Below, piece by piece: positions 8,474-18,431 of a DNA stretch of 64,000 nucleotides. The stretch comes from Candidatus Nitricoxidireducens bremensis (GTDB lineage: Bacteria > Pseudomonadota > Gammaproteobacteria > Burkholderiales > Rhodocyclaceae), in contig JAOTRT010000004.1 of assembly GCA_030247725.1 (NCBI GenBank), positions 310,001 to 374,000 of the forward strand, read 5' to 3'. A program made the position numbers and the translations under genes. The first letter of the stretch is position 1, and each line of letters starts with the position of its first letter. Under the pieces are notes generated by a model that was not told the DNA's origin, made no database searches, and saw only the letters and a list, made by a program, of their open reading frames with translations.

Positions 8474-8502
8474 AAAACCCGCCCTTCGGCGGGTTTTTGT
8501 TT
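8474..8502 (+). terminator. Intrinsic terminator of rpmB-rpmG
   Basis: A perfect 10-bp stem AAAACCCGCC/GGCGGGTTTT with loop CTTC (8474-8497) is followed by further T residues. It abuts the stop codon of the convergent desaturase gene and may act in both directions. Confidence 0.88.
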
Positions 8503-8503
8503 T

Positions 8504-9670
8504 TCAGGCGCTGGCGCAGCGCCTCAGCCGCAAGGCGAACTCCTCCAGTTGCCGGATGCCGCTGGCCTCGGCGCGGGCCACCCAGTCCTGCAGGCGCGCC
8601 ACGAGCTGGTCGTGGGTCGCCGTCGAACGCGCCCACAAGGCCTCCAGTTCGCCGCGCATCGCATAACCCACCGCCTGACGCTGGCTGCGCGTCAGGATGG
8701 CCGCCAAGCGCTCCCGCTGGGCCGGCCCCAGGGCTGTCGCCTCCAGTGCCAGCAGGCGCCCGATGGCGCGCGCCTCGCGGAAGCCCATCCGCAACTCCCT
8801 GAGTTCCTCGGCCGCCAGGCGTCGCAAAGACTTGAGGTAGCGGGCCAGCACATCGTAGCGATGCGTGATGACCGCCTCCAGGCTTTCCCGATCCGGTGCC
8901 GGTTTTATTTCGCCGAGCCGCAGGCGCGGCGCCACCTTGCGGACGCGGGCCTGCCCCAGCAACGCCAGCAGGCGGATGTAGCACCAGCCGATATCCACCT
9001 CGTACCAGCGGTTCGACAGCCGGGCCGAACTGGCGTAGGCATGGTGGTTGTTGTGGAGTTCCTCACCGCCGATGAGGATGCCCCAGGGCAGGATGTTGGT
9101 GGAAGCGTCGGCGCAGGCGAAGTTGCGATAGCCCCAGAAGTGGCCGACGCCGTTGATGACGCCGGCGGCCCAGAAGGGAATCCAGACCATCTGCACGCCC
9201 CAGATCAGGCCCCCCGGCAGGAGTCCGAAAAGCGCTCCGTCGATGGCGAGCATGAGCACGATGCCGACTTTGTGCCAGGGCGTATAAACGTGCCGTTCCA
9301 GCCAATCGTCGGGCGTGCCGTGGCCGTAGCGTTCGAGGGTCTCCCGCTTGTGCGACTCGCGCACGTAGAGGAAGACACCGCCGAATAGCACCCGTGGCAG
9401 CCCGAGAATCCGGGGACTATGGGGATCGTCCGGCGACTCGCATTTGGCGTGGTGCTTGCGATGGATCGCCGCCCACTCCCGCGTGATCATGCCCGTCGTC
9501 AGCCAGAGCCAGAAGCGAAAGAAATGGGATGGCAACGGCCCCAGGTCCAGTGCCCGGTGGGCCTGATGACGGTGGAGGAAGATCGTCACCGCGGCGATGG
9601 TGACGTGGGTGAGCCCCAGGGCCGCAAGGGCAAGTCCCCACCAGGGCAGATCGAAGATGCCGGAGAACAT
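8504..9670 (-). CDS. Membrane fatty acid desaturase
   Basis: The 388-residue protein carries the three histidine boxes of acyl-lipid/acyl-CoA delta-9-type desaturases: HRHQAHRA (about residues 33-40), HRKHHAKCE (70-78) and HNNHHAY (near residue 180), between pairs of membrane helices. These boxes hold the di-iron centre that inserts a double bond using O2. The C-terminal 130 residues are a helical, charged cytosolic extension longer than in many bacterial desaturases. It appears to be a single gene, convergent with rpmBG. Confidence 0.88.
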   Translation of the reverse strand: MFSGIFDLPWWGLALAALGLTHVTIAAVTIFLHRHQAHRALDLGPLPSHFFRFWLWLTTGMITREWAAIHRKHHAKCESPDDPHSPRILGLPRVLFGGVFLYVRESHKRETLERYGHGTPDDWLERHVYTPWHKVGIVLMLAIDGALFGLLPGGLIWGVQMVWIPFWAAGVINGVGHFWGYRNFACADASTNILPWGILIGGEELHNNHHAYASSARLSNRWYEVDIGWCYIRLLALLGQARVRKVAPRLRLGEIKPAPDRESLEAVITHRYDVLARYLKSLRRLAAEELRELRMGFREARAIGRLLALEATALGPAQRERLAAILTRSQRQAVGYAMRGELEALWARSTATHDQLVARLQDWVARAEASGIRQLEEFALRLRRCASA

Positions 9671-9755
9671 GGGGCCGCTCCTTTCCGTAAACGGAACGGG
9701 GCGATACTACGCGGCACCACGGGGAAAAAAAACCGCAATCGCAACGAGGCGATAG

Positions 9756-11045
9756 CTAGGCGTTGCCGCCGAGGATGCGCACCTCGCGCTGCGGGAAGGG
9801 AATCTCGATACCTTCGGCCTTGAAGGCCTTCCAGATGGCGAGATTGATGTCGGAGCGCACCTGACCCGTCCCGTTCTGCGGATCGCCGATCCAGAAGCCG
9901 ACTTCGAGATCGATGCCCGAGTCGGCGAAGGCAAGGACGAAGGCCTTGGGCTCGGGATCGGCCAACACCCGCGGCTGCGCCGCAGCAGCCGCCACGAGGA
10001 TCGCCATCGCCCGCTCCAGATCCGTTCCGTAAGCCACTTGCACCGGCAGCGCGACGCGCATCTTCGGGTCGGTATAGGACTCGTTGTCCACCACGCTGGA
10101 GACCAGCACCTCGTTGGGCACGATGGCCTCGACGCCGGCAAGACTCTTGAGCACCGTATAGCGCGTCGTGATCTGGGTCACCTGGCCCCGGTCGGCCCCC
10201 ACGGAGATGGTGTCGCCGATGCGGATCGAGCGGTCGAGCAGGATGATGAAGCCGGAAACGTAGTTGGCCGCGATCTTCTGCAGGCCGAAGCCGAGTCCGA
10301 CGCCGAGCGCCCCGCCGAAGACGGACAGCATGGTCAGATCGATACCCACCAGCGGCAGGCCGATCAACACCGCGATCACGATCAGCAGCGCGCGCGCCAG
10401 CCGCGACAGCACCACGCGCAGATTCGAATCCAGGCCCTGGGCGGCGTTGAGGCGCGCTTCCACCAGCCCGCCAAGCCAAAGGGCCACCAGCACTGTCACG
10501 AGGACGGCGCCGACCCCCTGCAGCAGCGTCCACAGGGTGAGCTTCTGCTTGCCGACGGCGATGCCTACGCCGTCGAGGAGTTCGATGATCTCGGGCAGCA
10601 GGCCCGTGATCTGCAATGCCACGATGACCCAGGCGAACAACGCGAAACCGCGCTCGAAGGAGGCCAGCCAACCGGCGCCCGGAAAACTGTAGCGCAACAC
10701 GAAGAGCACGCTGCGGATCGCCGCCATGGCGAGCAGCAGCGGAATCGCCATCGAAAGCAGGTGGACCGGGTGCCACTGGCCGATGACGAGCCGCGCCACC
10801 ACGACCAACACCAGGGCGGTCAGGGGAAACACCAGCCGCCGCAGGCCGCGCTGGCCGACGCGCAGGGCCTGGGCCTTGAGGCCTTCGCTTTCCGCCGCCG
10901 CCAGGGCGCGGGCGCGCACCAGGCGTTCGGCGATCCAGCCGAGCCAGAGGCACAGCATCAGGGCCGCCACCTGCCACAGCACATCGGGCTGCTGCAGGTC
11001 GCTCCATACTCCGGTCAGCAGGCGACCGAACTCGTTGCTCTTCAT
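9756..11045 (-). CDS. MscS-family mechanosensitive ion channel
   Basis: The 429-residue protein has about five N-terminal membrane helices. The Gly/Ala-rich pore helix and following segment (GGALGVGLGFGLQKIAAN, near residue 235) precede the conserved LLDRSIRIGDTI stretch and a soluble beta/alpha vestibule domain. It would release solutes on hypo-osmotic shock. A GTG two codons upstream (11051) overlaps the stop of the upstream nuclease gene as GTGA and is an alternative start. The three genes rsmB, PLD-nuclease and this channel overlap end to end. Confidence 0.9.
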   Translation of the reverse strand: MKSNEFGRLLTGVWSDLQQPDVLWQVAALMLCLWLGWIAERLVRARALAAAESEGLKAQALRVGQRGLRRLVFPLTALVLVVVARLVIGQWHPVHLLSMAIPLLLAMAAIRSVLFVLRYSFPGAGWLASFERGFALFAWVIVALQITGLLPEIIELLDGVGIAVGKQKLTLWTLLQGVGAVLVTVLVALWLGGLVEARLNAAQGLDSNLRVVLSRLARALLIVIAVLIGLPLVGIDLTMLSVFGGALGVGLGFGLQKIAANYVSGFIILLDRSIRIGDTISVGADRGQVTQITTRYTVLKSLAGVEAIVPNEVLVSSVVDNESYTDPKMRVALPVQVAYGTDLERAMAILVAAAAAQPRVLADPEPKAFVLAFADSGIDLEVGFWIGDPQNGTGQVRSDINLAIWKAFKAEGIEIPFPQREVRILGGNA

Positions 11046-11047
11046 CG

Positions 11048-11590
11048 TCACCTCGAATAGGGCACGGCGTCGTCCCGGTGGCGGCGCCAGTTGTCGAGAT
11101 AGGCCCGCGCCAGGGGTGCGTTACCGCGCAGGATGAGCAGGTTCTCGGCATTGCGGGCCTGGGCCGAGAAAGTGAAATTGTAGCTGCCGGTAACGACCAC
11201 GGGATCGCGCTCCTCGGCGTCGACGAGCATCACCTTGTTGTGGGCCGCCGCATAGCGCACCTCGTACCAGACCGGGATGCCGCTGTCGTGGAGGATGTGG
11301 ATCAGGCTGTGCTCGTTGCGCGTCACCTGGTCCCGGTCGGCGAGCACCTCGACGGCGACGCCGCGCTTCCGCGCCTCGCCCAGGGCCCAGGCGATGTTGC
11401 GGCTGCTCAGGGTGTAGGCCTGGACGTGGATGCTGCGCCTGGCCTGGCCGATGACGCGCAGCAGGGCGCGCTCGGCATCGTCCCAGGGCGTGAAGTACAC
11501 CTCCACCGTCCCCTGGGCCGCCAACGGCCCGGCGGCCCAGACGGGCGCGGCCAGCAGCAGGCAGCACCAGAAGAGGCGCAGGCGTCTCAC
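11048..11590 (-). CDS. Secreted phospholipase D-family nuclease-like protein
   Basis: The 180-residue protein begins at GTG 11590, overlapping the rsmB stop as GTGA, and opens with a signal peptide (FWCCLLLAAPVWAAG). It has one HKD motif, HNKVMLVDAEE, followed by GSYNFTFSA, the Nuc/BfiL pattern of small PLD nucleases that dimerise to form one active site. It likely acts in the periplasm on nucleic acid or a phosphodiester. Its location downstream of rsmB looks like translational coupling rather than a functional link. Confidence 0.82.
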   Translation of the reverse strand: MRRLRLFWCCLLLAAPVWAAGPLAAQGTVEVYFTPWDDAERALLRVIGQARRSIHVQAYTLSSRNIAWALGEARKRGVAVEVLADRDQVTRNEHSLIHILHDSGIPVWYEVRYAAAHNKVMLVDAEERDPVVVTGSYNFTFSAQARNAENLLILRGNAPLARAYLDNWRRHRDDAVPYSR

Positions 11591-12843
11591 TTGCCCCGTT
11601 CCAGCACCGCGGCATAGAAACCGTCGGTGCCATGCTGCTGCGGCAGCAGGCGCAGGTCCTCGCCGCAATCCAGGGCGATGCCCTGCTTTGCCAACACCTC
11701 TGTCGCCGACAGGCGATGAAACTCCGGATGGGCCGCGAGGAAGGCATCCACGATGCCCTCGTTCTCTTCGGCCAAGATGCTGCAGGTGGCGTAGACCAGC
11801 CGCCCGCCGGGCTTCACGAGACGTGCGGCGCCGGCGAGGATGTCCGCCTGCTTGCGCGTGAGTTCCGCCACGGCCTCCGGCGTCTGGCGCCATTTCAGGT
11901 CGGGGTTGCGCCGCAGGGTGCCGAGTCCGGAACAGGGCGCATCCACCAGCACCCGGTCGATCTTGCCCGCCAGCCGCTTCACGCGCTGGTCGTTCTCCCC
12001 GGCAATGGCGGCCGGATGCACGTTGGACAGGCCGGAACGCGCCACGCGCGGCTTGAGCTTGGCGAGGCGCTTGTCCGACACGTCGAAGGCATAAAGGCGC
12101 CCCGTCGAACGCATCAGCGCCCCGAGCAGCAGCGTCTTGCCGCCGGCGCCGGCGCAGAAGTCCACCACCATCTCGCCGCGCTTGGGGGCCAGCAGGTAGC
12201 CGAGCAGTTGGGAGCCCTCGTCCTGCACCTCGATGCGGCCGTCGAGGTAGAGGGGATGGCGCGAGAGCGCCGGCTTGGTCTTGAGGCGGATGCCCATGGG
12301 CGCATAGCGGCAGGGTTCGGCCTCCAAACCGTCGGCGGCGAGTTGCACCAGCACGTCTTCGCGCTTGGCCTTGAATTCGTTCACGCGCAGGTCTAGGGGC
12401 GCCGGCTGGTTGAGGCTGCGCGCCAGCATCAGCAGTTCCGCCTCCGTCATGCGCGCCGCCAGGCGTTCGGCCAGCCAGTCGGGGAAATCCGCCTGCTCGG
12501 CCAGGGTCAGCTGGGGTTCCGGCCTGGCCTTGAGGGCCAGCACCCAGGCCATCTCGTCCTTGTCGAGGGCCTCTTCGAGCTGGCGCAGATTGACGCCCTG
12601 GTGGCGTACCAGGGCGGCCAGCACCAGTTGGCCGGGATTGGCGCCGGCACCGGCGAGCTTCAGCAGCGAGCGGCGGCGGCGCAGCACCGCATAGGCCGTC
12701 TCGGCGATGAAGGCCCGCTCGCGGCTGCCGCTGCGCTTGGCGCGGAAAAAGGCGGACAGCACCGCATCGGCGGGCTGGGTGAATTTCAGCAGGTCGGCGG
12801 TGACCAGCGCCGCCCCTTCGATCATTTGTGCAGTGATGCGCAT
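11587..12843 (-). CDS. rsmB: 16S rRNA m5C methyltransferase, RsmB/NOP family
   Basis: The 418-residue enzyme has a helical N-terminal NusB-like region, then a SAM-dependent methyltransferase domain. VDFCAGAGGKTLLL (near residue 230) binds SAM. Two catalytic-loop cysteines are present in DAPCSGLGTLRRNPD and VYATCSILAEEN. Family members methylate C967 of 16S rRNA in E. coli. It heads a run of overlapping leftward genes. RsmF-like enzymes are an alternative, but the N-terminal region and length favour RsmB. Confidence 0.87.
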   Translation of the reverse strand: MRITAQMIEGAALVTADLLKFTQPADAVLSAFFRAKRSGSRERAFIAETAYAVLRRRRSLLKLAGAGANPGQLVLAALVRHQGVNLRQLEEALDKDEMAWVLALKARPEPQLTLAEQADFPDWLAERLAARMTEAELLMLARSLNQPAPLDLRVNEFKAKREDVLVQLAADGLEAEPCRYAPMGIRLKTKPALSRHPLYLDGRIEVQDEGSQLLGYLLAPKRGEMVVDFCAGAGGKTLLLGALMRSTGRLYAFDVSDKRLAKLKPRVARSGLSNVHPAAIAGENDQRVKRLAGKIDRVLVDAPCSGLGTLRRNPDLKWRQTPEAVAELTRKQADILAGAARLVKPGGRLVYATCSILAEENEGIVDAFLAAHPEFHRLSATEVLAKQGIALDCGEDLRLLPQQHGTDGFYAAVLERGK

Positions 12844-12879
12844 CGCTTCCTTACCATCGGCAATAGGTGTCAGGCGGTC

Positions 12880-13857
12880 TCATTTCGACATGGAATCCAT
12901 GTCCGCCACCTGGTCGAAAACATCGCCCTTGCGGTCGATGTAGCGGATCTTCAAAGGCAGGCCCCCGTGGCCGGGAACCAGCCAGACTTCGGTCGTGTCG
13001 CCGCCCGAGCGCGTGCGCAGATGCAGCGACGGCAGGCGGGCGCCGTTGATGTCGACCTCCTCCTCCCCCAGCCATTCGAAGGTCGAACGGCCGATGCGGC
13101 TCGCCGTTGCCACCGGCAGGTCGAGATTCCGGCGCGGCGCCAGCCAGGCCAGCTGGTAGAACACGGAGATCTGGTCCTGGGCGCCGGGCGCCAGCTCCCC
13201 TTCGCCGCGCCCGCCGGAGAACACCACGCGCGACGCCGGCCAGTCGAAGGCGGCCGTCTCGGCCTCGCGCCCCTCGCGCTGGTCGCGGAACTCCCGGGGC
13301 CGCAATCCTTCCGCGGTGACCTCGCCGGCGCTCTCCTGGGTGCGCGTCCTGCCGCGCAGGGCCGCCAGTCCCCGGGGCTCGGCGGTCCAGCGGATCGAAT
13401 AGCGGTCGCCGGCGACAGTCCATTCGTGGATGTTCTCGCCGATGATGAAACCGCCCTCGCCGTAGGTGACAACATAGCGAACACGTCCCTGGCTCGGCCA
13501 GGGCGGCGCCGGCGGCGCAGCGGGAGATGGCGGCGGCGACGGCTCGGCAGCGGGCGCCGGCGGCGGCTCCTGGGACACGACGGCGGCAGGGGATTCCTGG
13601 GCCGGAGCCGCTGCCGCCGTAGCTTCCGCCGCCGCAGCCACGACCGGAACCGCCGGCTTGCGCGCTGGCGCCGGCCGCGTCGGCGGCTTGGCCTTTTCGG
13701 TCGGCGCCGGCGCCGCTGCCGCTTTCGGCGGCGCCGTCAGACGCGCCTCCAGGGGCGGCGGTTCCGGGTCCGTCAGCCCCGGCAGCTCCCAGCCCGGCAT
13801 CGTGATCGCCGCCGCATGCAGCACGGCGGAAACGACGAAGGCGATGGCGAAGGGCAT
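12880..13857 (-). CDS. DUF3108 domain protein with Pro/Ala-rich linker
   Basis: The 325-residue protein begins with a hydrophobic segment (FAIAFVVSAVLHAAAITM), followed by a Pro/Ala/Glu-rich, low-complexity stretch (about residues 30-110) resembling TonB-like linkers. The C-terminal beta-rich domain (from about GEGGFIIGENIHEW) matches the periplasmic DUF3108 pattern. It is probably membrane-anchored and periplasmic. It lies 15 nt downstream of purN on the same strand. The function of DUF3108 is unknown. Confidence 0.72.
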   Translation of the reverse strand: MPFAIAFVVSAVLHAAAITMPGWELPGLTDPEPPPLEARLTAPPKAAAAPAPTEKAKPPTRPAPARKPAVPVVAAAAEATAAAAPAQESPAAVVSQEPPPAPAAEPSPPPSPAAPPAPPWPSQGRVRYVVTYGEGGFIIGENIHEWTVAGDRYSIRWTAEPRGLAALRGRTRTQESAGEVTAEGLRPREFRDQREGREAETAAFDWPASRVVFSGGRGEGELAPGAQDQISVFYQLAWLAPRRNLDLPVATASRIGRSTFEWLGEEEVDINGARLPSLHLRTRSGGDTTEVWLVPGHGGLPLKIRYIDRKGDVFDQVADMDSMSK

Positions 13858-13872
13858 GGGCAGCCGCCAATC

Positions 13873-14508
13873 TCATCCCTGGGGCGAACGCAGGGCAGTC
13901 CCGTTGCCGCTGGTCTCGCCGGCCAACATCACGCGGCCCTGGACGAGACTCAAACGGTCTTCGAGGAACCAGCGCGCCGCCTGGGGATAGACGATGTGCT
14001 CCTGGGCCAGCACGCGCGCCGCCAGGGCACTCTCGCTGTCGTCCTGGAGAACGGGCACGGCCGCCTGGACCACGACGGGCCCGGAATCGAGGGAGGCGGT
14101 GACGAAATGCACCGTGCAGCCGTGGATGCGGATGCCCGCCTCCAGCACCGAACGGTGGGTGTGCAGGCCGGGGAAAGCCGGCAACAGGGACGGATGGATG
14201 TTGAGCATGCGGCCCTCGAAGCGCTCGACGAAGGCGCGGCCCAGCACGCGCATGAAGCCGGCGAGCAGCACCAGGTCGGGCCCATGGCGCTCGATCTCGG
14301 CCGCCAGGGCGGCATCGAAGGCATCCCGGTCGGGGAAGGCCTTGTGGTCCACGACGACGGTGGGCACGCCGCGTTCCGCGGCCCAGGCGAGGCCGGCGGC
14401 CTCGGGGCGATTGCTGATGACGGCGGCGCAGCGGCCCGGCAGCTTGGCGTCGATGAGGGACTGCATGTTGCTGCCGCGGCCGGAAATCAGGATGACGTAG
14501 GACTTCAT
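13873..14508 (-). CDS. purN: Phosphoribosylglycinamide formyltransferase
   Basis: The 211-residue enzyme transfers a formyl group from 10-formyl-THF to GAR in purine synthesis. The GART signature is clear: ISGRGSNMQS at the N-terminus, HPSLLPAFPGLHTHRS (near residue 108) and VTASLDSGPVVVQ around the catalytic Asp. Its length matches monofunctional PurN. Its ATG overlaps the stop of the upstream lipoprotein gene (ATGA). purM lies at 20.3-21.3 kb. Confidence 0.95.
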   Translation of the reverse strand: MKSYVILISGRGSNMQSLIDAKLPGRCAAVISNRPEAAGLAWAAERGVPTVVVDHKAFPDRDAFDAALAAEIERHGPDLVLLAGFMRVLGRAFVERFEGRMLNIHPSLLPAFPGLHTHRSVLEAGIRIHGCTVHFVTASLDSGPVVVQAAVPVLQDDSESALAARVLAQEHIVYPQAARWFLEDRLSLVQGRVMLAGETSGNGTALRSPQG

Positions 14509-15215
14509 TTCAAACCCGGTACAGGAAGGAAGACCGCCGTGGCGACGCTCTGGATCGTCTTGGCGATGGTGCGGTGGGACTTGTCGGCGACGAGTTTGGC
14601 GAGCAGATCCAGGTTGCCGATCATCTTGCCGAACTCCCGCTCGAAGGACAGGTTGTAGGAAGGGTTCATTTCATTCGACAGCAGGATCAGGGTGCCCTCG
14701 GCATTGCGCGCCTGCCCCAGCTTCCAGATGGCGATTTCGACGTTGCGGGCGCTGTTGTAGAGCTTCTGCGGGTCCAGGTCGTCGGTGACGAAGAATTCGC
14801 TGCGCTCCTCAAAGGCCGCATGCAGCATGCCGCCAAGACCGCCGATGAAGGCCGCCACCCGGTCCCCCGCATATTCCTCGCGGAAGGCCAGCAGCACGGC
14901 ATCCGTGCCCCACTTGCCCTGGAACTCCGGCAGGCGCCAGACGTAACGCGGTTCGAACAATCGTCCGATGGCCGCTTCGACGCTGGTCGCCCCCGATTTG
15001 CGCCATTCCCTGGGATTGCGCCGGTAGAGCTTGTCGGCCAGCAGCCTCAGGCTGGTGAAGACTTCCCGCCTATGGGCGTCGGCCACCCGGTCGATGTCGG
15101 TTTTCGCCAACTGGGCCGGATCGAAACCCGTCGTTCCTTTCGGGCCGGGACCGGAATTACTGACGCAGGCCGTCAGCATCAGGGTCGCCATCGCAGCCAT
15201 CAGGAATGCACGCAT
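14505..15215 (-). CDS. Predicted lipoprotein of unknown function
   Basis: The 236-residue protein begins with a lipoprotein signal (MRAFLMAAMATLMLTAC; lipobox LTAC, Cys17), so it should be lipidated and exported. The mature part is helical and charged with no motif I recognise; a GGLGGMLHAAF stretch sits near residue 130. It is translationally coupled to purN (ATGA overlap) but has no obvious purine-related role. Confidence 0.78.
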   Translation of the reverse strand: MRAFLMAAMATLMLTACVSNSGPGPKGTTGFDPAQLAKTDIDRVADAHRREVFTSLRLLADKLYRRNPREWRKSGATSVEAAIGRLFEPRYVWRLPEFQGKWGTDAVLLAFREEYAGDRVAAFIGGLGGMLHAAFEERSEFFVTDDLDPQKLYNSARNVEIAIWKLGQARNAEGTLILLSNEMNPSYNLSFEREFGKMIGNLDLLAKLVADKSHRTIAKTIQSVATAVFLPVPGLK

Positions 15216-15260
15216 GGCTCATGTTAGCGCAAAGCGCCATTCTGGCCCCAAGCCGCTGTT

Positions 15261-15905
15261 TCAGCGGGAAAAACGCTGCCGCAGCCAGCCGATGACGATG
15301 GGCATCACGGAGAGGCCGACAATCCCGAGGATGACGAAAGACAGGTTGTTCTTCACCACCGGCAGGTTGCCGAACCAGTAGCCCGCCAGGCACAGGGAAA
15401 ACACCCAGATCACGCCGCCGATGAAGTCGAAGACGAAATAGCGCGGATAGGTCATGCGCGCCACGCCGGCGACGAAGGGGGCGAAGGTGCGCACCAGGGG
15501 GATGAAGCGGGCCAGGGTCATGGTCAGGCCGCCCCACTGCTCGTAGAAGCCATGGGCCTTGTCGTAGGCCGCCCGGTTGAAGAAGCGCGGAGCGCCCTCG
15601 CCCCAGTGGAGGACGCGCTTGCCGACCCAGCGGCCGATCCAGTAGTTGGTGTTGTCGCCGATGACGGCGGCGGCCAGCAGCACGGCGATCAGGGTCGCGA
15701 TGTCCATGCCGCCCGTGGCGGCCAGGGTGCCGGCGACGAACAGCAGGGAATCGCCGGGCAGGAAGGGCGTCACCACCAGGCCCGTCTCGCAGAAAACGAT
15801 GAGGAACAGGATCGCGTAGATCCAGACTCCGTAGTCGGCGACCAGCACCGCCAGGTGCTTGTCGAGATGGAGAATGATGTCGATGAACTGGGCGAGGAGT
15901 TCCAT
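15261..15905 (-). CDS. DedA-family membrane protein
   Basis: The 214-residue protein has the DedA/SNARE-associated pattern: four or five membrane segments, the re-entrant [17 protein letters not shown] (near residue 40) and the [15 protein letters not shown] signature (near residue 134). DedA proteins act in lipid flipping (undecaprenyl phosphate or phosphatidylethanolamine recycling) and envelope homeostasis. The acidic and Arg residues thought essential are present. Confidence 0.9.
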   Translation of the reverse strand: MELLAQFIDIILHLDKHLAVLVADYGVWIYAILFLIVFCETGLVVTPFLPGDSLLFVAGTLAATGGMDIATLIAVLLAAAVIGDNTNYWIGRWVGKRVLHWGEGAPRFFNRAAYDKAHGFYEQWGGLTMTLARFIPLVRTFAPFVAGVARMTYPRYFVFDFIGGVIWVFSLCLAGYWFGNLPVVKNNLSFVILGIVGLSVMPIVIGWLRQRFSR

Positions 15906-15964
15906 GGAGGCGGACGCGGGTCTGCGGGCGAAAGGCCGCGCATTCTACCCTGCCCGGACGCCTC

Positions 15965-16543
15965 CTACTTCCTGCCGACGCGCAGGCTGGAGCGCACGTT
16001 CTTGACGCCGTCGAGGCCCTTGATCTTCTTCACCGCCAGATCGGCCTCGGCCTTGCTCGCCGCCACCCCCATGAGAAACACCTGGCCGCCATGGACCTTC
16101 CAGCGCATGTTGACCGAACTGACACCCTTGGCAGCGGTCAGCGCCAGGTCGATCTTCTTGTCCAGCAGCAGGTTGCCGGCGGTGCCGCCGGCCGCAGCTC
16201 CGACCAGGATGTCGTTCTTGAGGGAGCGCAAGCGCTTGTCGGCTTTCGCCAGCTCCTCGGCCCTGCGGCGTACCTCCTCGCTCTTCGCGTAGCCCACCAG
16301 CACGCCGTGGCGCGCGAACACCAGCAGGGAAACGTCCTTGAAGTCGTCGCCCTTCTGATCCAGGAGCTTCTTCGTGATGCTCGCGTCGATCTCCACATCG
16401 GCCTTGACGTCATCCTTGCTGCGCACGTCCAGGGCCGTGGCGACGCCCTTGCTGATGGCGCTGGTGATGGGATCGAAGGCGGCGGCCTGGGCGGCGACGG
16501 CGAGGCCGGCAGCGCACAGAAGGGATTTAACGATGGCTTTCAT
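15965..16543 (-). CDS. Secreted BON-domain protein
   Basis: The 192-residue protein has a signal peptide (cleavage near AAQAAAF) and two BON-like repeats: one around residues 60-120 with a hydrophilic insert, the other ending in [16 protein letters not shown] proteins are periplasmic or outer-membrane lipid/OsmY-type proteins. ATG 16543 follows GGGGAGGTGCC, a strong ribosome-binding site. It is divergent from mutL with 82 nt between starts. Confidence 0.78.
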   Translation of the reverse strand: MKAIVKSLLCAAGLAVAAQAAAFDPITSAISKGVATALDVRSKDDVKADVEIDASITKKLLDQKGDDFKDVSLLVFARHGVLVGYAKSEEVRRRAEELAKADKRLRSLKNDILVGAAAGGTAGNLLLDKKIDLALTAAKGVSSVNMRWKVHGGQVFLMGVAASKAEADLAVKKIKGLDGVKNVRSSLRVGRK

Positions 16544-16612
16544 GGCACCTCCCCGGGCGATGGACCACCACAGGCTACTGCAACGACCGGCGGGGCTCAA
16601 GCAGCCGCCCGC

Positions 16613-16618
16613 TATAAT
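16613..16618 (+). promoter_or_regulatory. TATAAT hexamer just upstream of mutL
   Basis: A perfect TATAAT (16613-16618) ends 7 nt before the GTG start of mutL, with no Shine-Dalgarno and no clear -35. The geometry matches that at 221-226 and would give a leaderless transcript if active. Confidence 0.3.
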
Positions 16619-16625
16619 TCCGCCG

Positions 16626-18431
16626 GTGTCCCACATCCACCAACTCCCCGACCTCCTGATCAGCCAGATCGCCGCCGGCGAAGTGGTCGAACGTCCGGCT
16701 TCCGTGCTCAAGGAACTGGTGGAGAACAGCCTCGACGCCGGCGCCACGCGCATCGACGTGCAACTGGAGGAAGGCGGCGTACGGCTGATCCGCATCGCCG
16801 ACGACGGCCGCGGCATCGAGCGCGACGACCTGCCCCTGGCCCTGGCGCGCCACGCCACCAGCAAGATCGCCTCCCTCGACGACCTGGAGCGGGTCGCCAG
16901 CTACGGCTTCCGCGGCGAGGCCCTGGCCTCCATCGCCTCTGTCGCCCGCGTCACCCTGACGACGCGCACCGCCGCCGACAGCCACGCCTGGCGCCTGCGC
17001 AGCGAGGGCGGCAGCGCCGAACCGGCGGCCCTCGCCGCCGGCACCGTCGTCGAGGTGGCGGACCTCTACTACAACACCCCGGCGCGGCGGAAATTCCTCA
17101 AGTCGGAGAACACCGAATACGCCCACTGCGCCGAGGCCCTGCGCCGCATCGCCCTGGGCCGTCCGGACGTGGCCTTCTCCCTGATGCACAACCGGACCGT
17201 CAAGCTGCGCCTGCCGGCGGGAAAACCGGAACAGCGGCTGCGGGAAATCTTCGGCGAGGAATTCATCGCCCACTGCCGCGACGTGGACGTGACGGCGGGC
17301 GACGTGCGCCTGACCGGCTACGCCGCCCTGCCCGCCTATTCCCGCAGCGGTCGCGACGAGCAGTACTTCTTCGTCAACGGCCGCTTCGTGCGCGACAAGC
17401 TGCTCTCCCATGCGGCGCGGGAAGCCTACGCCGACGTGCTCCACGGCCTGCGCCACCCGGCCTACGCCCTCTTCCTCAGCCTCGATCCCGCCGGCGTGGA
17501 CGTGAATGTGCATCCGGCCAAGACCGAGGTGCGCTTCCGCGACAGCCGCGGCATCCACCAGTTCGTCTTCCACGCCCTTACCCGCGCCCTGGCGACGCCG
17601 CTGGCCGGCGCCGGTGCGATGACCCAGGCAGCGGCAGCCGTCCCGCCGGCGCCGGCTCCTTCTGCTCCCTATCGGCCCTCCTTCCAGCAGGGCCGCCTCG
17701 ACGTGCGGGAGCCGACGCCCACTGCCGCCTACCTGGACTTCGCCCGCGGCGCCTTTCCCGCCGCGCCGCGAAACGACGCCAGCCCGCGCGGCGGCGAACC
17801 GCCGGCGGGTGGCGCCGCTACGCCATCCACTGGCGCTTCTGCCGGCGCGCCGCCCCTCGGCTACGCCCTCGCCCAGCTCCACGGCATCTACATCCTGGCC
17901 CAGAACGAGGCCGGCCTCGTGCTCGTGGACATGCACGCCGGCCACGAGCGCATCCTCTACGAGAAACTCAAGAACGCCATCGATGCCGGTCCGCCACCGA
18001 CCCAGGTGCTGCTGGTGCCGGCCCTGATCGCCGTCAGCGAGACCGACGCCGCCGTCGCCGCCGACAACGCCGAAGCCCTGGCCGGGATCGGTTTCGAGAT
18101 CGCCGCGGCCGGCCCGCGGGAACTGGCCGTGCGTGCCGTTCCCGCCCTGCTCGCCGGGGGCGACGTGCCGGCCCTGGTGCGCGCCCTGCTCGCCGAACTG
18201 CGCGAGCATCCCGCCAGCCGGGTCGTCGAAGCACGGCGCAACGAACTGCTGGCGACCATGGCCTGCCACGGCGCCGTGCGCGCCCGCCGCGCCCTCACGC
18301 CGCCGGAGATGAACGCCCTGCTGCGCGACATGGAAGCCACCGAGCGGGCCGACCAGTGCAACCACGGCCGCCCCACCTGGGTGCAGCTCTCCATGGCAGA
18401 GTTGGATCGCCTGTTCATGCGCGGCAAGTGA
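16626..18431 (+). CDS. mutL: DNA mismatch repair protein MutL
   Basis: The 601-residue protein starts at GTG 16626 ([11 protein letters not shown]), where the conserved family N-terminus begins. The GHKL ATPase domain shows [11 protein letters not shown] and [14 protein letters not shown] Pro/Ala-rich linker covers about residues 330-410. The C-terminal domain contains D435-M-H-A-G-H-E441-R-I-L-Y-E446, close to the metal-dependent endonuclease motif DQHA(X)2E(X)4E, plus ACHGAVRA and CNHGRPTW, which complete the site in nicking MutLs. It is therefore probably an endonuclease-proficient MutL, as in bacteria without MutH. It overlaps miaA by GTGA. Confidence 0.95.
   Translation: MSHIHQLPDLLISQIAAGEVVERPASVLKELVENSLDAGATRIDVQLEEGGVRLIRIADDGRGIERDDLPLALARHATSKIASLDDLERVASYGFRGEALASIASVARVTLTTRTAADSHAWRLRSEGGSAEPAALAAGTVVEVADLYYNTPARRKFLKSENTEYAHCAEALRRIALGRPDVAFSLMHNRTVKLRLPAGKPEQRLREIFGEEFIAHCRDVDVTAGDVRLTGYAALPAYSRSGRDEQYFFVNGRFVRDKLLSHAAREAYADVLHGLRHPAYALFLSLDPAGVDVNVHPAKTEVRFRDSRGIHQFVFHALTRALATPLAGAGAMTQAAAAVPPAPAPSAPYRPSFQQGRLDVREPTPTAAYLDFARGAFPAAPRNDASPRGGEPPAGGAATPSTGASAGAPPLGYALAQLHGIYILAQNEAGLVLVDMHAGHERILYEKLKNAIDAGPPPTQVLLVPALIAVSETDAAVAADNAEALAGIGFEIAAAGPRELAVRAVPALLAGGDVPALVRALLAELREHPASRVVEARRNELLATMACHGAVRARRALTPPEMNALLRDMEATERADQCNHGRPTWVQLSMAELDRLFMRGK

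Noticed and set aside
12601..14658. Long plus-strand frame across rsmB, the DUF3108 gene and purN
   Set aside because: It lies antisense to three well-supported genes and is a low-complexity Arg/Gly/His-rich shadow.
16091..18427. A very long open frame upstream of and continuous with miaA, more than 1000 codons in total
   Set aside because: Its upstream part is a high-GC shadow of mutL in another frame, full of Arg, Pro and Gly. Only the part from 18428 has MiaA motifs.
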